Of a DNA stretch of 64,000 nt, positions 25,311 to 36,599 are shown in pieces (positions within the stretch are counted from its first letter, which is position 1; the number at the start of each line of letters is the position of its first letter). The notes under the pieces were generated by a model. That model searched no databases. It was not told where the DNA came from and saw nothing but the letters and a program-made list of their open reading frames with translations. This DNA is from Manduca sexta (lineage: Eukaryota > Arthropoda > Insecta > Lepidoptera > Sphingidae). The position numbers and the translations under genes are program-made. The DNA lies in NCBI RefSeq assembly GCF_014839805.1, contig NC_051128.1, positions 10,988,466-11,052,465 of the forward strand. Reading direction: 5' to 3'.

Positions 25311-25591
25311 CTAGGTGTTGCTCGCGGCTTCGTCAGTGTGTAAAGCGTTTCCCGCTACAAATGTCCCTAAAACATCGTTCGATGACAGCTCCATCTATTT
25401 AAAAATTATATTACATAGATTCCATACCCCATGGTGGAAAATTATCGGGATGAATAGTACCAAGTTTTAATTTAGGACATGGTCTACCCGTGTGCTAAAT
25501 TTCATTCAAATCCGTTCAATTGTTTCTGCATTTACCTATAACAAACATCTAAATATCTTTATTAACATTCGCATTTACAATATTAGTACAG
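25311..25591 (-). mobile_element. decayed Helitron-like / dispersed lepidopteran repeat
   Basis: On the minus strand it ends 'gcgagcaacacCTAG' followed by T at 25310, and begins near 'tactaatattgtaaatgcgaa'. The middle has 'ctaaatttcattcaaatccg' on the plus strand. These blocks belong to a repeat abundant in Lepidoptera (plus-strand consensus approximately 'gcgacttcgtc...aaatttcat..aaatccgt...tttgcat..aatattagta'). The 5' TC is not preserved and the terminal hairpin is eroded, so the Helitron assignment is weaker than for the other copies. Confidence 0.55.
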
Positions 25592-26380
25592 TAAGAAGTA
25601 AGATACGGTTATGCTATGGTATTATATGGCAGTGTGGCGTCTATAACTCCGTGATCTTAGTTGGGAGAGAAGAATAAACAGTTTCCAAAAAGGGTTATGA
25701 AAAGTGGGTAGTTGTTTACATACAAGGCTTGGAAAACGCCTTAGACGGATATTCACGTCACGTGATCCGGTCCGTGCGAGCATTCGCGCGGAACATCGCC
25801 GGAATGCGAACAGCCTCCTTTTTAACAAGCCGTTTCAAGTGACGGGTAAGTAGAACGATTTAATAGCATTACAGTATGTCGCAGGTATAAAATGGCCAGC
25901 ACCCTTAATAGGAATTTACTTACTATATTATAGTATTCATATCATGTGAGTTAGTGTATTCCTCATTTAGACTATAACAAATGTAAAATAGAGACTTAGT
26001 GCCTTCCCCAAAAATTTACACACGGTTATACGATTTTCTGTTCGAAGTGTACATGTGAGCAACGGTCACGGTCAACGGTTTGGTGGTAATGATATACAAG
26101 ATTTTACCAAATAATGAAAGGCATATATGGTCACGTGCTAGACCTTTCATAACACACTACTCACAAAATTATGACTAGACTTTCACTGTTAATTAGGTTT
26201 GATTAGAAAGTACGTTTTAGTTCATAAAATTACTAAAAAAAATATTCAAGATTGATAAGTTGATAAATTTAAATTCGAAAATATAAATTGATACGTTAAA
26301 CAAACGAGGTGCCTCCCCATTAAGAGAATACTAATTCCGTTTATCTCAAAAACGAACATATGTGATCAGTGTAACGAGCA
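25592..26380. other. non-coding spacer
   Basis: AT-rich with a short GC-rich patch near 25740-25800. No gene recognised. Confidence 0.5.
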
Positions 26381-26384
26381 TATC

Positions 26385-26417
26385 GACACCAACAATTTAT
26401 ACTACGCTAACTCGAAG
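26385..26417 (+). repeat. left terminal inverted repeat of the 3.3-kb element
   Basis: It starts CGACACCAACAATTTATACT and continues CTAACTC after one mismatch to the right end. The first TACGCTAAC motif lies inside it (26404-26412). Confidence 0.85.
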
Positions 26418-26571
26418 TTTAGGTAAAATCGTTTTTTTATGCCAAATTGCTTAAAATATGTTGTTTTATATGTAATAAAAAAATCGTGAAGAAATATATA
26501 AAAATAAAGAAGTTACAAATTTTATACAACGCTAAGTAAAGGTACTTTTTGAAATCAGTCGATTTTAATTA

Positions 26572-26589
26572 CGCTAACTATTGTTAGCG
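26572..26589. promoter_or_regulatory. subterminal palindrome, CGCTAAC-tatt-GTTAGCG
   Basis: Perfect 7-bp arms around 4 nt. One of several inverted pairs of the same motif within this element; candidate transposase-binding site by position and repetition. Confidence 0.5.
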
Positions 26590-26989
26590 GAGTATACGCG
26601 GGGAGGGGACGCACCGCTTGTTCGTTTATATTAATCTAACGACACTTGTCGCTGTGTTAGATGTGATCGCGAGATTTTATAAACCTTATCAGTAAATCAT
26701 GATTGATAGTCTCATTGTTACAAGTTATTTAAAATATTGTTAGTGTTACTTTATTATTACAAAAATGTCACGAAAACGAGTTAAATATTTAGTGGATTTA
26801 ATTAAAAGGAGGAATATTCATTGAGCACTGTTGATAAAAATGGGGAGATACTGCTTCCTACTGTTGAGAAAAGTAAGTTTAATGTGTTATTAAAGATTAT
26901 AATGTATGTCAAAGTAGATAAATATGTTTTATATTAACACAGTACGTTTTTGAAAATTTGATCCGCTCAACTCAATGTCCGTGTAACAC

Positions 26990-27012
26990 TACGCTAACAC
27001 TTAGTTAGCGTA
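26990..27012. promoter_or_regulatory. palindrome TACGCTAAC-actta-GTTAGCGTA
   Basis: Perfect 9-bp arms with a 5-nt spacer, the strongest copy of the motif. It lies in the putative first intron of the element's gene. Confidence 0.5.
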
Positions 27013-27815
27013 CTTTAATACGTTCGTTTATATTTGTATGTTTGTAAAATGCATGACTTAGCGACTTTTACGTTAAAATACTTACGTGAAAATGTATGTT
27101 AATTAGTTTATTGGTGGTATGTTGACTGTTTTTTTTACATATATATGTTTTTTATAAAACAATCATATGATTTCAATACATTATGCCTATTACTCTATAA
27201 TCGTTGCCATTACCTGCCGAAGTTGATTATCCTGAATTTGTGGTTTTGTATAATCACATCATGTTGGATGAGCCTATTCAAGAGAATGCTTATTCTATTC
27301 TATATCCAGTTCTACAAGCCAAGATATAGTCAATTACGAAAATGATTATAAGATATACATTTAAACAACGTTCCACATAATATTTATTCACCAAAGGTAT
27401 TGACTTCTATCCAAAAACCTTCTCTATTGACGTTAACTCCACCAAGTATGGAACCTGCATACATAATACCCCCGTAACTTCACCCTATTGTGATTTTTCG
27501 GAATCTTCACAAAGTTTAAACAATACTTTGGTACCGACTTGCGAAGATACCGAAGATAGAACACTCACACCTGAAATCAGTAGGTCAGCCCAGGAAAGTC
27601 TTTTCGATTCTTATATGGATAGCGACCTCAGTGGGAACACAGATTCAGTATCAACAATATCTACTCCCAGTAATTCAATTTCTTCGCCTGTAGCATTTAA
27701 TGATAGTGACTATTCAGCAGTATCGACCCCAAAAAACAATAAATGTAGATCTAAAAAAAATAATGATGTAGGTCTCAAACGTCTTAAACTTGAAGATGAG
27801 TGGATACTTAGAAAA

Positions 27816-27881
27816 AGAAAATTTTTGTGTAATAAAGGATTGGAAGGTATATTCCAATCCTTTATTACACAAAAGTTTTCT
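27816..27881. repeat. 30-bp inverted repeat with 6-nt loop
   Basis: The arms 27816-27845 and 27852-27881 are complementary with a single mismatch around the loop GGTATA. As a result the broken gene reads an antisense copy of its own CNKG-containing codons. This pattern is typical of a template-switch mutation during replication. Confidence 0.92.
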
Positions 27882-29439
27882 GACCTGAAAAGGAAAAACT
27901 AAAGCACCAAGAAACATTAAAGTCGCTTGCGTCAATTATCGTCTGCAATGTCATAATAATATAAACCAAGAAGTTCTTATTGACCTACTTGATGAGTTCT
28001 GGGGTAATCACGCGAAATAGTGGAAAATCATCGCCAAATATGTGATACATAAAACCTACAAAACTGCCACTAATGTTGACAGCGAATCTAGTCGTCGATC
28101 ACACGCTTTGAATTATCATCTTCCCATAAATTCTGACAATGGTAACACATCACCTAAAGTTTGCAAAACAATGTTCTTGAATATTTTTGATATTAAAAAT
28201 CTAAGTAAACAATGATTTAACTGGTGTTTCTGATGATAGAGGTCGGCATAAAACCATATCTATATAATTTCAAGTGAAATGAAACAGAGTGTCATAGATC
28301 ACGTTATTTCTTTTACCCCTGTGGAGTCTCACTACGTTAGAAAACGTATAAATAAAAAAATACTTAGATCCTACTTTAACTTTTACAAAAATGTCGTTGT
28401 ATGTTGAGTTGTGTGCCGATAATAATTATAATATTAGAGTACAGACAGTATAGAGATATTGTTTACGCTAATTAGAAGCTAGGTTTCTATTTACCAAAAT
28501 CTTTTTTACATAATTTCATACCGCCTTCAAGAACCACTAAAAACCAAAAAAAAATATTTAACATTATCTATTTACTGGTTCCCAATTTTGGAGTCGGTGC
28601 CTAATAAAAAATAAAATATAGCAAAATATAAAGACTACCCATGACCACGAAGGCTACAGTCTTCAAAACGTCAGCAGAAAATTAAAATATAAAAAACGCG
28701 ATAAAATCGGAAAATAGTTTAATTTTAAAATATAAAGATTTAAAATATTAGTATGATAACAACATTATACCCGAAAAGTATCATAAATTTTATAGAAATT
28801 TATTAACAACTGAACACGAGGAGAATGCAAGTGATGATAAGGTTTGAATGTTTAGAAGTACTCAATGATTACAACCTACTGCTTAAATTATGTGATTTAT
28901 ATTTACTAATTAGAAGTTTTGTTTTCTTTTAAAAATAACAATATTAAGTGCAATCGTGAGATAGATATCATATACGAAGTCGAACTGTGATTGACTTGAT
29001 CCCTTATCGTAAATTAATAAGAAAGTACTTACCTGTAATTTTAATAAAAAGTTGATTAATATACTATTTTTGTTTTCATTATACATTTACCTGTATAGAA
29101 TAATATTATCTTCATAATTTCATTTATAATTTATACAAATCAACGTGTATTATAGCTCAATAGAATGTTAAATGATACGCTAACTTGAGCACAGTTCGAT
29201 GTATAGTACGCTATGTATAATTTGTCGGCTTTTAATGCGATATCCGCCAGAAAAGCATGTCCCCATAAAATAAGGCTAAGTTAAATATTTTTTTATTTAG
29301 CATAGGAATTTATAATAATATATCTTGTGAATATATATAGGAACCTAATTTTATATTTAATGCATAATATTCTCCAATTTTCTTACTGCAACGCAATAAA
29401 AATAACACATCTTTAGGACTGTGGTCTCCCGTAACACAC

Positions 29440-29461
29440 TACGCTAACATTAGTTAGACGT
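29440..29461. promoter_or_regulatory. right subterminal palindrome, TACGCTAAC-atta-GTTAG(a)CGT
   Basis: Imperfect palindrome of the same motif about 250 bp from the right end. Single motifs also occur near 29175 and inside the right terminal repeat. Confidence 0.45.
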
Positions 29462-29672
29462 GTGTAGTATGTATAATCTAATTGAGGAATTACATGTATA
29501 CACGGCTAACTTGCGCTAATTTAAAAATATAAATAATTAAGGAAAAATAAATATGAGAAATTATAAATAATAAGTTAATCATTAAGGGTGCCAAATTTCA
29601 AATAAGTATCTTAACTAATAAAAAAGTTATCACGTTTTTCCCTTTAAACGCCTCTCCTGTAAAGTACGGTTT

Positions 29673-29705
29673 TTTGAGTTAGCTTAGTATAAATTGTTGG
29701 TGTCG
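29673..29705 (-). repeat. right terminal inverted repeat of the 3.3-kb element
   Basis: Its reverse complement begins CGACACCAACAATTTATACT, then AGCTAACTC where the left end has CGCTAACTC. Confidence 0.85.
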
Positions 29706-29709
29706 ATAT

Positions 29710-30035
29710 AACTGCTTATCAATTTGATGTCAAAAAAAAATTACTATGTTAACATCACCTATTAGTACGAACATGTGTCCTTGTATAGTCTAGTTAATAA
29801 GATAACACAAAATAACGCGAAGCTCATATTTGCGTCCGAGCTGCGCCTGCGTCATTCTTGACGAAGAAAGATGTCAACTACCAACTGTACAGCGTTGTTT
29901 ACATTCATAGTATCTTCACGTATTGTTTTTAGTTTACATTAATGTTGGACAAAATAAACAAATGCGCTTCATGCGTCATTGGCAGCCTGTTCCTACAGCA
30001 ACATATACATCAAATACTAATAATACCAAATAAAC
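29710..30035. other. non-coding spacer
   Basis: Nothing recognised. Confidence 0.5.
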
Positions 30036-30165
30036 AAAGTACACATCACGGCTTTATTTACGAAGGCGTAGGCAGAGGTGCAACCAGGCCCCCGCTTTAC
30101 ACCATGTGTGTTTCGTCCCATGATGTGATAGAGGAACCGATCGCTATATCGGGCACAAATGCCGC
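30036..30165 (-). repeat. tRNA-derived SINE family A, headless fragment
   Basis: It matches the 3' half in reverse: 'acatcacggctttattta', 'aggcagaggtgcaac', 'cgtcccatgatgtgatag' and 'ctatatcgggcacaaat', ending before the tRNA-like head. Confidence 0.75.
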
Positions 30166-33100
30166 ACATATACAAATATTAGTGAGATTTTAATACTGTC
30201 GAGTGCGTACGAGTATGATGCTGTTGGTACAAGTTCTGTTGCTCAATATCAGCGGCATCTAGCAACACCAGCCAGGTGTTCAAGTAACCCACGGAATGAC
30301 ATCGCATTGTATTTCTTCACCGACGTTACGTGTTAATCTCATGCCGTGTTACAAATTTATTAGATACCATTTTGCTATTTGTTTTGTTATTTGTGCCTGT
30401 TGCAAAAATCGAATATGTTGTGCGCTCATTCGTCTATTTATCTACTAAGCTGCAGAGTAATAATATATCTGCTGCAGATATATTATATTATTGAAACTAA
30501 TGTTATAACTGTAACAGACACACTTATCTTATTATTTAGGAAAAAGAAGACAGGTTTTCACAGAATTCCTAAAAATCTAGTTTTAATTTAAATAATTTAA
30601 AAGTATTTCTATGCTAAATTCTAAGCAATTATCTCCAAGTTAAAACCAAGAATGTATCTAATTAACGAAGTCATATAACTTTTCGGAATAGCAATTTTTA
30701 TATTAAATAAAATGTAATAAACGGTTGAGTGAACCTAAAATTAATGTCCAACTGACGACCATTATTCTCCGTCATAAAAGAACCACTAATAACATAGACT
30801 CACACCTGAACTTGTAGACACAATAAGGCACTGATGCTTTGTGTCCACATTCGCCATAATGAAATCGACGTTTCAGCTCATACACTGCCGTGGAAACCGC
30901 CATGCAAACAACTTAAACACAGTGCGGCCTGATGAGGAAGGTTTATACAGGAATAGGTACAAATCAAATCTCTCACCACGCTGTTGCTCAAGATGTTTAA
31001 TGGCTATCACACCAAGTACTGCTAACTGCACTCACCAGGTACGCTCGCACCAGCCCCATGCTAGTTGTAGATAAACTCATTCGTCTTGTGTACACGCGCA
31101 TTAGCCCACAGAGATACCCGCTATCACCGCGCAGACGTCAATATGCTATATATAGACCAGATAACGTTTTTATGGAGCAAAAGCTAACGACTATGATTAA
31201 CGAGCTCCGAGGGAAAGCTGTGGCGGGAGGAGGGAATGTTTATACAATAGTTATAAAATTAGCAATTCAGCATAAATGGTTTTTGACAGTGTGACCGACG
31301 GGTGATAAGTAAAACAAGATGCAAAGACTACTGTGCAAGTGTTACGCCGAAGTGTTTACTAAAACAAACGAAGGTTAGTATGCCAGTTAACAGCGCTGAA
31401 ATTACGACGATAGCAAATTCGTCTCGTTATAAAAACTCGACAATTAACTAAACAACACTTCTGTTTTAGATAGATAAAGATTGGGTATTTTCTTTATAAA
31501 ATGTTAACGTCCATTCACAAACCTCCACAATGTCAAATAAAGTTATACGTCGCGGGTTTTATAGTAATAGGATCTTCCTGAACGTTACAACATTATCCTC
31601 TAGTAAAAACCCAACAAATCGATAGATACACACCGCACCTTAAAATAACCCATCCTTATGAACAAAGTGAACGGAACGCAAGGAATTCGCACACGGGTCG
31701 TGTAGTGAGTGCGCGAGTGACCGCCGTGCCGGGTCAACGGCCCGCTGTCCCGGGCCGGGCGCGCCGGCCAGTCTGCCCGGACCACTGCCCACCGACTGGT
31801 TCAGTAAGCGGACCTCATCCATCACGGGTCGCGATGGGTGCGGTGATTGAGTTTAAAAGAATACCTCTGTCAGTCGAGGAAATAACCGGTCGCTGTTGCG
31901 AACTTTCGAAACTTCGCGGGTTTCGGTGTGGGCGCAGTAAATAATGTCAAAAACCACCAGCGTCTGTGTGATATAAATATATTTTATAAAAACATTACTA
32001 TTTTTAGTAGTATTACAGATGGCAACTAACAGCTTACCATCAGGCTATCCACCGACTTCGTACACAGTGATTATATTTTGATCATTCGTTGTAAATAAAA
32101 TCGCTTTGACTAAACACTCCTACAATCGAACGACGTATTATTGTAACTCATTATTTTGTATCAAATTATAGAAATACAATCTGAAATAGCCTGTCTTTAC
32201 ACCTAAACTGATAGCATGGACGCGAGTGCTTGTATAATTCTCTTACAGCAAACCTAGATTATATTGAATATATCAATAATGTAACACATCGTGTACAGTT
32301 GCAATTGATATTGTGTTTACAGTTTGCACGCAGCTGTTGTAAGCGATATGGTGGGTGCGACCTCTGCACACCCCGCCCGCAACTCTCACATATAAACAAT
32401 GTACTGTAATTAATAACCACACGCTTATTTACTTAACCATCGACAATAGAACATATTACTTGACATATAACGGCGATTAAAACTTTTTATTACTATTATA
32501 CATATGTAAAAAAAAAATTATAATATACATATAATTAAAAAGATTTAAAACCCGTCTGATCGGTTGTGTCTGCATTTTTTCTGTCTCTACACAGCAATAC
32601 TATACGAGAAATAATACCTATAGTATATTTTCCTTTCCCACACACACGCCATATAAGTATTTTGGGTGATTTCGAAAATGACATCACGTATGCTCGCATC
32701 GCGCACCACGTGATGTTAGTGAAAGTAAAACCCGAACAACGCGAACACACTCCGCATACGAGTCTCGGATTCATTACCATCGTGAGGTGGTGGCGATGAT
32801 GGCAGTCACCACCCAGATACACGCGACACACCGACCACCTCACAATCCACTGTTGATTGCTATTTGAAAGTACTAACATTTCGAACGTCATTAACAATTT
32901 CATAGTAAAAACCAAACTCAGCTACTGACATCATCAATAAAACAAGATACACAGAAACATGCTAGACATCACGATCGATCGCACGCAGCAATTAATAACG
33001 TATCGATGTAAAGGTGAAACACATACGAATTTCGTGGAAAATGATCGGCGCGAAATGGAAAATCACCGCGCGCTCCGGCGTCTGATAATGTTCATTGCGC

Positions 33101-33477
33101 AAAACAAACATTGTTAGTGAATGGAACCGAACCTGCACAGCCAGCCGCGGCGTGCTCGTTACGCAAACACTATATTTAACTTCCAGATAACAAGTGCGGG
33201 GGGCGATGTAGCGCTAGATGCAGTCGAAAAACTACGCGGCCGCCGTCATCGAGACGGGAGCGATACGCGTAATGATAAGTGGACAAAGATATCTCAAATG
33301 ATAAATGAGATAGTGATTGACGCGCAGAGTGTAGGTTTTCAAACAGTAAACTTAGAAGATAAACAATCGCAAATCGAACGCTCTGAGTTTACATTAATTT
33401 GTCACATAGGGGCTCTATCGTAAGTATCAGTAAAGAAAAACTTTCTCTATATCAATGCAACTAACCACCACAGAAAT
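30166..33477. other. non-coding DNA
   Basis: No supported gene. A perfect palindrome with 13-bp arms (ATAATATATCTGC-t-GCAGATATATTAT) lies at 30460-30486. A CpG-rich islet occupies about 31690-31850. A 126-codon minus-strand frame (32535-32915) and a 100-codon plus-strand frame (33121-33423) carry no recognisable motif. Confidence 0.5.
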
Positions 33478-33548
33478 CTATTCGTATCACATATGTGTGG
33501 GAATCGAACCCGCGACACGGATTTTTCAGCGGGCATCACTGTAGGGTT
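33478..33548 (-). repeat. tRNA-like SINE fragment with perfect B box
   Basis: The reverse strand reads 'gtcgcgggttcgattcccac', containing GGTTCGATTCC, a perfect B-box consensus. Upstream 'gatgcccgctgaaaaatcc' is the kind of head found in lepidopteran SINEs, but no A box or full body is clear. Too short and unstructured for a tRNA gene. Confidence 0.45.
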
Positions 33549-35390
33549 TGATAAAATAATAATCATAGTCAATTTTAACATTAAGCCTTTTCGAAGATTT
33601 TTGTAACTTAAGAATGAGCGATGAACGATGCAGTTGTGTTCCGTTGTGATTATAGTGCAGGACACTGCAGTCGATGTGATAACTTGGTTATAAGATAAGT
33701 AAAAATTAAAGAAAGAGCTGTTTCTGACCAAATATTAATCACTAGGCAAGCGACTCGCCTGTCACTACATAATATAAAAACATTGCTTACAACATAATCA
33801 TTCAAGCAAACGTATTGATTCGCTATGACAAATTAATTAATAGTAATGATCAATCAAAATCAACTTGTAGACCAGTGCAAACAAACATACGCGCGCATGT
33901 TAATTATAGATATCCGGCTTACGCAACGCACCAAATGTTTGACAACACACACATACACAAGCACACACACACCGGTCGCGTGCGATAGTGTGAGTGATAA
34001 CAGCTCGAATGATAACCGAGCGACGAGTGCAAATATGTTAACAATGATTTTTGTGCTGTAATCGTGCGCGGCTAATCATTTACTCATCTGTGGAACCAAG
34101 GTTACATTTTTGCAGTTTGCCTTATATGTTTTTGACTATTTTACATTGCATATTATTGATAAGTTGAAACATCATGGTTTAGTTACTGATGGTTTTTGCA
34201 TTGTAATCTCCAATGGTCTGGATTCAAAATTTGTGGAAGTAGAGGCTATAGATATTTTGACTAGAATTTGAATTTTCAATTTGGCACAAGTCAAATACAG
34301 GATACAGGAAGGAAGTAAATAATCGTTTATCTGTTACGCCTTCGAGGACTAAGTAGAACCTTTAATATACGTTCACAAAAAATATTTATTTAATTAACTC
34401 TCCTTACACAATATATCAACAGACTTAAACCTATACACAGGGCTAACTAATACATTTTAACGGGCATTTGATAAATAGATATATTCATTTTGTCTTAACA
34501 TGATAGGCATTCTACAAAGCTATTTGTGTGGTAAAATAAAGCACGCCGCACACGATATGTCATCGAGTGAATAGGGCGTAACAAACATGCAATACACAAC
34601 ATATTTAACATCCACATCGGGCTTGTAGGTAATAATAGCGTGTCCGAAATAACATGTAGCAGAGAATAGCACTCGGAACACACCACCAATGTGGAGTGGA
34701 AGGTTCTCGAATCGCGAATATGTTTATTGCGAATTTTGGCCGCAAAATATATTAATATTATTGTGAATTATACGCGAACAGTTATAACGTTATTGAGTTA
34801 GTTTGGAGGTCTGAAAAGTATCTACAAACATAGGCAAGGTCTCGGCTTTTTCTAATGCAATTAAATAATTTGGTAGAGATGCGTCTCTATATAACAGTAC
34901 GCCTACTCCACAAAGCTTATTCCATTCCATATTACAAATGAACTTATCGCTTTATTAGAGAAACTGGCGTCTATTTCTTCATACACGAATACTACCATAA
35001 AATCATTTTTTTAATTTCGAATCAGGTCAATTGTACAATAAACTGAGTTTTAACTGAACGTACAAGGAATAGCTCAAATTAGAAATACAATAAATTAGGA
35101 ATGATATCTATAATTATTTGCACAATACATAAATATAATATGAATAAATTGGCTTTAGTGATTAATATTTTAATAAATGGAAATAATTTCAGACTCGTGT
35201 ATCACCAATAATTATGCCAATTATACACTGGCTGTATTTATTACGAATGAGTGAATTTTTATTTTAATGTGTAAAATTATTTGCCTCTATTTATGTATGT
35301 TATTTTTTTTCTTTTGATTTCACCAAAGTAGATTTTTGTTCACTATAGGACGAAAGAAGATGTTGGAGGTGTTGTAAAATCCGTTATATT
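33549..35390. other. non-coding DNA
   Basis: No gene recognised. There is a CA-rich stretch near 33945-33972. Confidence 0.5.
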
Positions 35391-35530
35391 GGGCCACGTA
35401 AGTTTGTCGCATTCCGGAATCAGCCTGTGTACATCCAGTTCCAACAGGCCGGCATAATTGTGTCGACTGCAGAGGGGTAATCATCTCTCACTCACTCACT
35501 CACTTACCATCAGGTGCAGTGGAGGTCATT
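35391..35530 (+). repeat. dispersed repeat with the GTCGACTG core, copy 2
   Basis: 'gggccacgtaagtttgtcgc', 'cagcctgtgtacatccag', 'aggccggcataattgtgtcg' and 'ttaccatcaggtgcagt' align with the copy at 49885-50050 in reverse. A (CTCA)n-like run (35487-35503) interrupts the end. Confidence 0.72.
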
Positions 35531-36599
35531 TTTCCGTGCACGTCTATACAAAAACATTCTTATTCACACACTAGTTACGCGTCCGTCTCTACGATGACAA
35601 TAAACCCTATCAACCACTAATCTAAATCTTAGACAGTTCAACAAGCAACTAAAAGTAACCTTGGAGCCCTCCTCACTTGCACCACACCGACTTCCACGTT
35701 ACAGCTTCATTTCAATATGAACTATTTATAAAAGCACTTATTACCCGCGTCCCGCAACTGAATAAACTTATCATTTGTATATACATATTTTTGCAGTAGA
35801 TAGATCTGTATGTTTTGTCTGATTATTATTCGATATGCTTATAATCTACATGCATTGACAACGTTGATTTAGTTTTTTTTCTATTCTAGAAATAATACAT
35901 ATCATTTTAGTTGTTTGATTTTAATTTAATTGGTAACTATGTCAGCAACTTTCTCGGTGAATAACTCTAAATAAATGAAGTTACTAACAAATAACCCAGA
36001 TTGGATGAAAATGTTCTAGAAACAAACCTGAAAGAGTCGTCAGAGCGACTGCAGCATGAGGAGAAACAAAAGGAAGTTTGAAATGTTTGAATGTCAACGT
36101 TTATTATTAAATTTTTGTATAAATATAGATTTTGTGCAGAGTAAAGTGCACTGCTCTGCGAATACAGGAAAACTTCACGAACGAAGGCAATTTGCAAATC
36201 ATTGTTGTTAATAAATTACGTATTACCATTCTATATTAATCAGATTATGTTGCTATGTTTAAATTATCATTCAAATACATTTTAGTGGGCAGGTAGAGTG
36301 CTTAGAGTTCGTGAAATATTAATTTAATATTCGAGTAGACGTATATTGTAAAAAGCACTGTATATACACAATGCATACATTAAAAACTTGCGTGTGTCAC
36401 GATATATCCACTGTTCACAGCAGCACGAGCACGCATCCTGTTTGAAAAGAGCTTCACAAACAATATGTAGCGTTTGGAACACGTATACATTCGCATAATT
36501 TGATTATAACATTCCGCGAAAACTATTCCACTGATAGTAAAGCTTGTAAAGTGCTACACGAACTTCTTGCTACTTTGATGTATTGCTCATAAACAGAGA
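35531..36599. other. non-coding DNA
   Basis: Nothing recognised; AT-rich up to the edge of the large CpG-rich island. Confidence 0.5.

Larger units (their letters stand above)
26765..28847 (+). pseudogene. broken transposase-like gene of the 3.3-kb element
   Basis: It starts ATG at 26765 (MSRKRVKYLVDLIKRRN), followed by a stop at 26822. After a frameshift, STVDKNGEILLPTVEK leads to a splice donor GTAAGT at 26873. Later pieces contain LPAEVDYPEFVVLYNHIML and an acidic, Ser/Thr-rich segment (27528-27800). The best-conserved block is at 27903-28200: a Cys-containing stretch, SRRSHALNYHLP (28093-28128) and VCKTMFLNIFDI (28159-28194). VESHYVRKRINK follows at 28321-28356, and the C-terminal-looking IIPEKYHKFYRNL ends at 28847. 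These blocks recall an insect family with 'SRRSHSLNYFLP'-type motifs and a DDE-like core; that memory is not backed by a search. Stops at 28018 and 28213, several frameshifts and loss of most of the core make it non-functional. Confidence 0.65.
26385..29705 (+). mobile_element. decayed 3.3-kb DNA transposon, possibly Sola-like
   Basis: The ends are inverted copies: CGACACCAACAATTTATACT from 26385, and its complement ending at 29705. They match at 29 of the first 30 positions. ATAT lies directly outside both ends (26381-26384, 29706-29709), consistent with a 4-bp target duplication, although ATAT is self-complementary and could instead extend the inverted repeat. Palindromic TACGCTAAC motifs cluster near both ends. 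Inside is a broken, intron-containing gene (26765-28847) of a protein family common in insect genomes, with most of its expected core missing. The Sola superfamily is suggested because Sola elements make 4-bp duplications; this is not proven. Confidence 0.72.

Noticed and set aside
27714..27935. Minus-strand open frame resembling the plus-strand peptide
   Set aside because: It is an artefact of the 30-bp inverted repeat, which makes both strands read the same codons.
32535..32915. 126-codon minus-strand open frame
   Set aside because: No motif or domain order recognised, and a similar-sized frame overlaps on the plus strand.
33121..33423. 100-codon plus-strand open frame
   Set aside because: No recognisable family and no splice or promoter context; length possible by chance in a window of this size.
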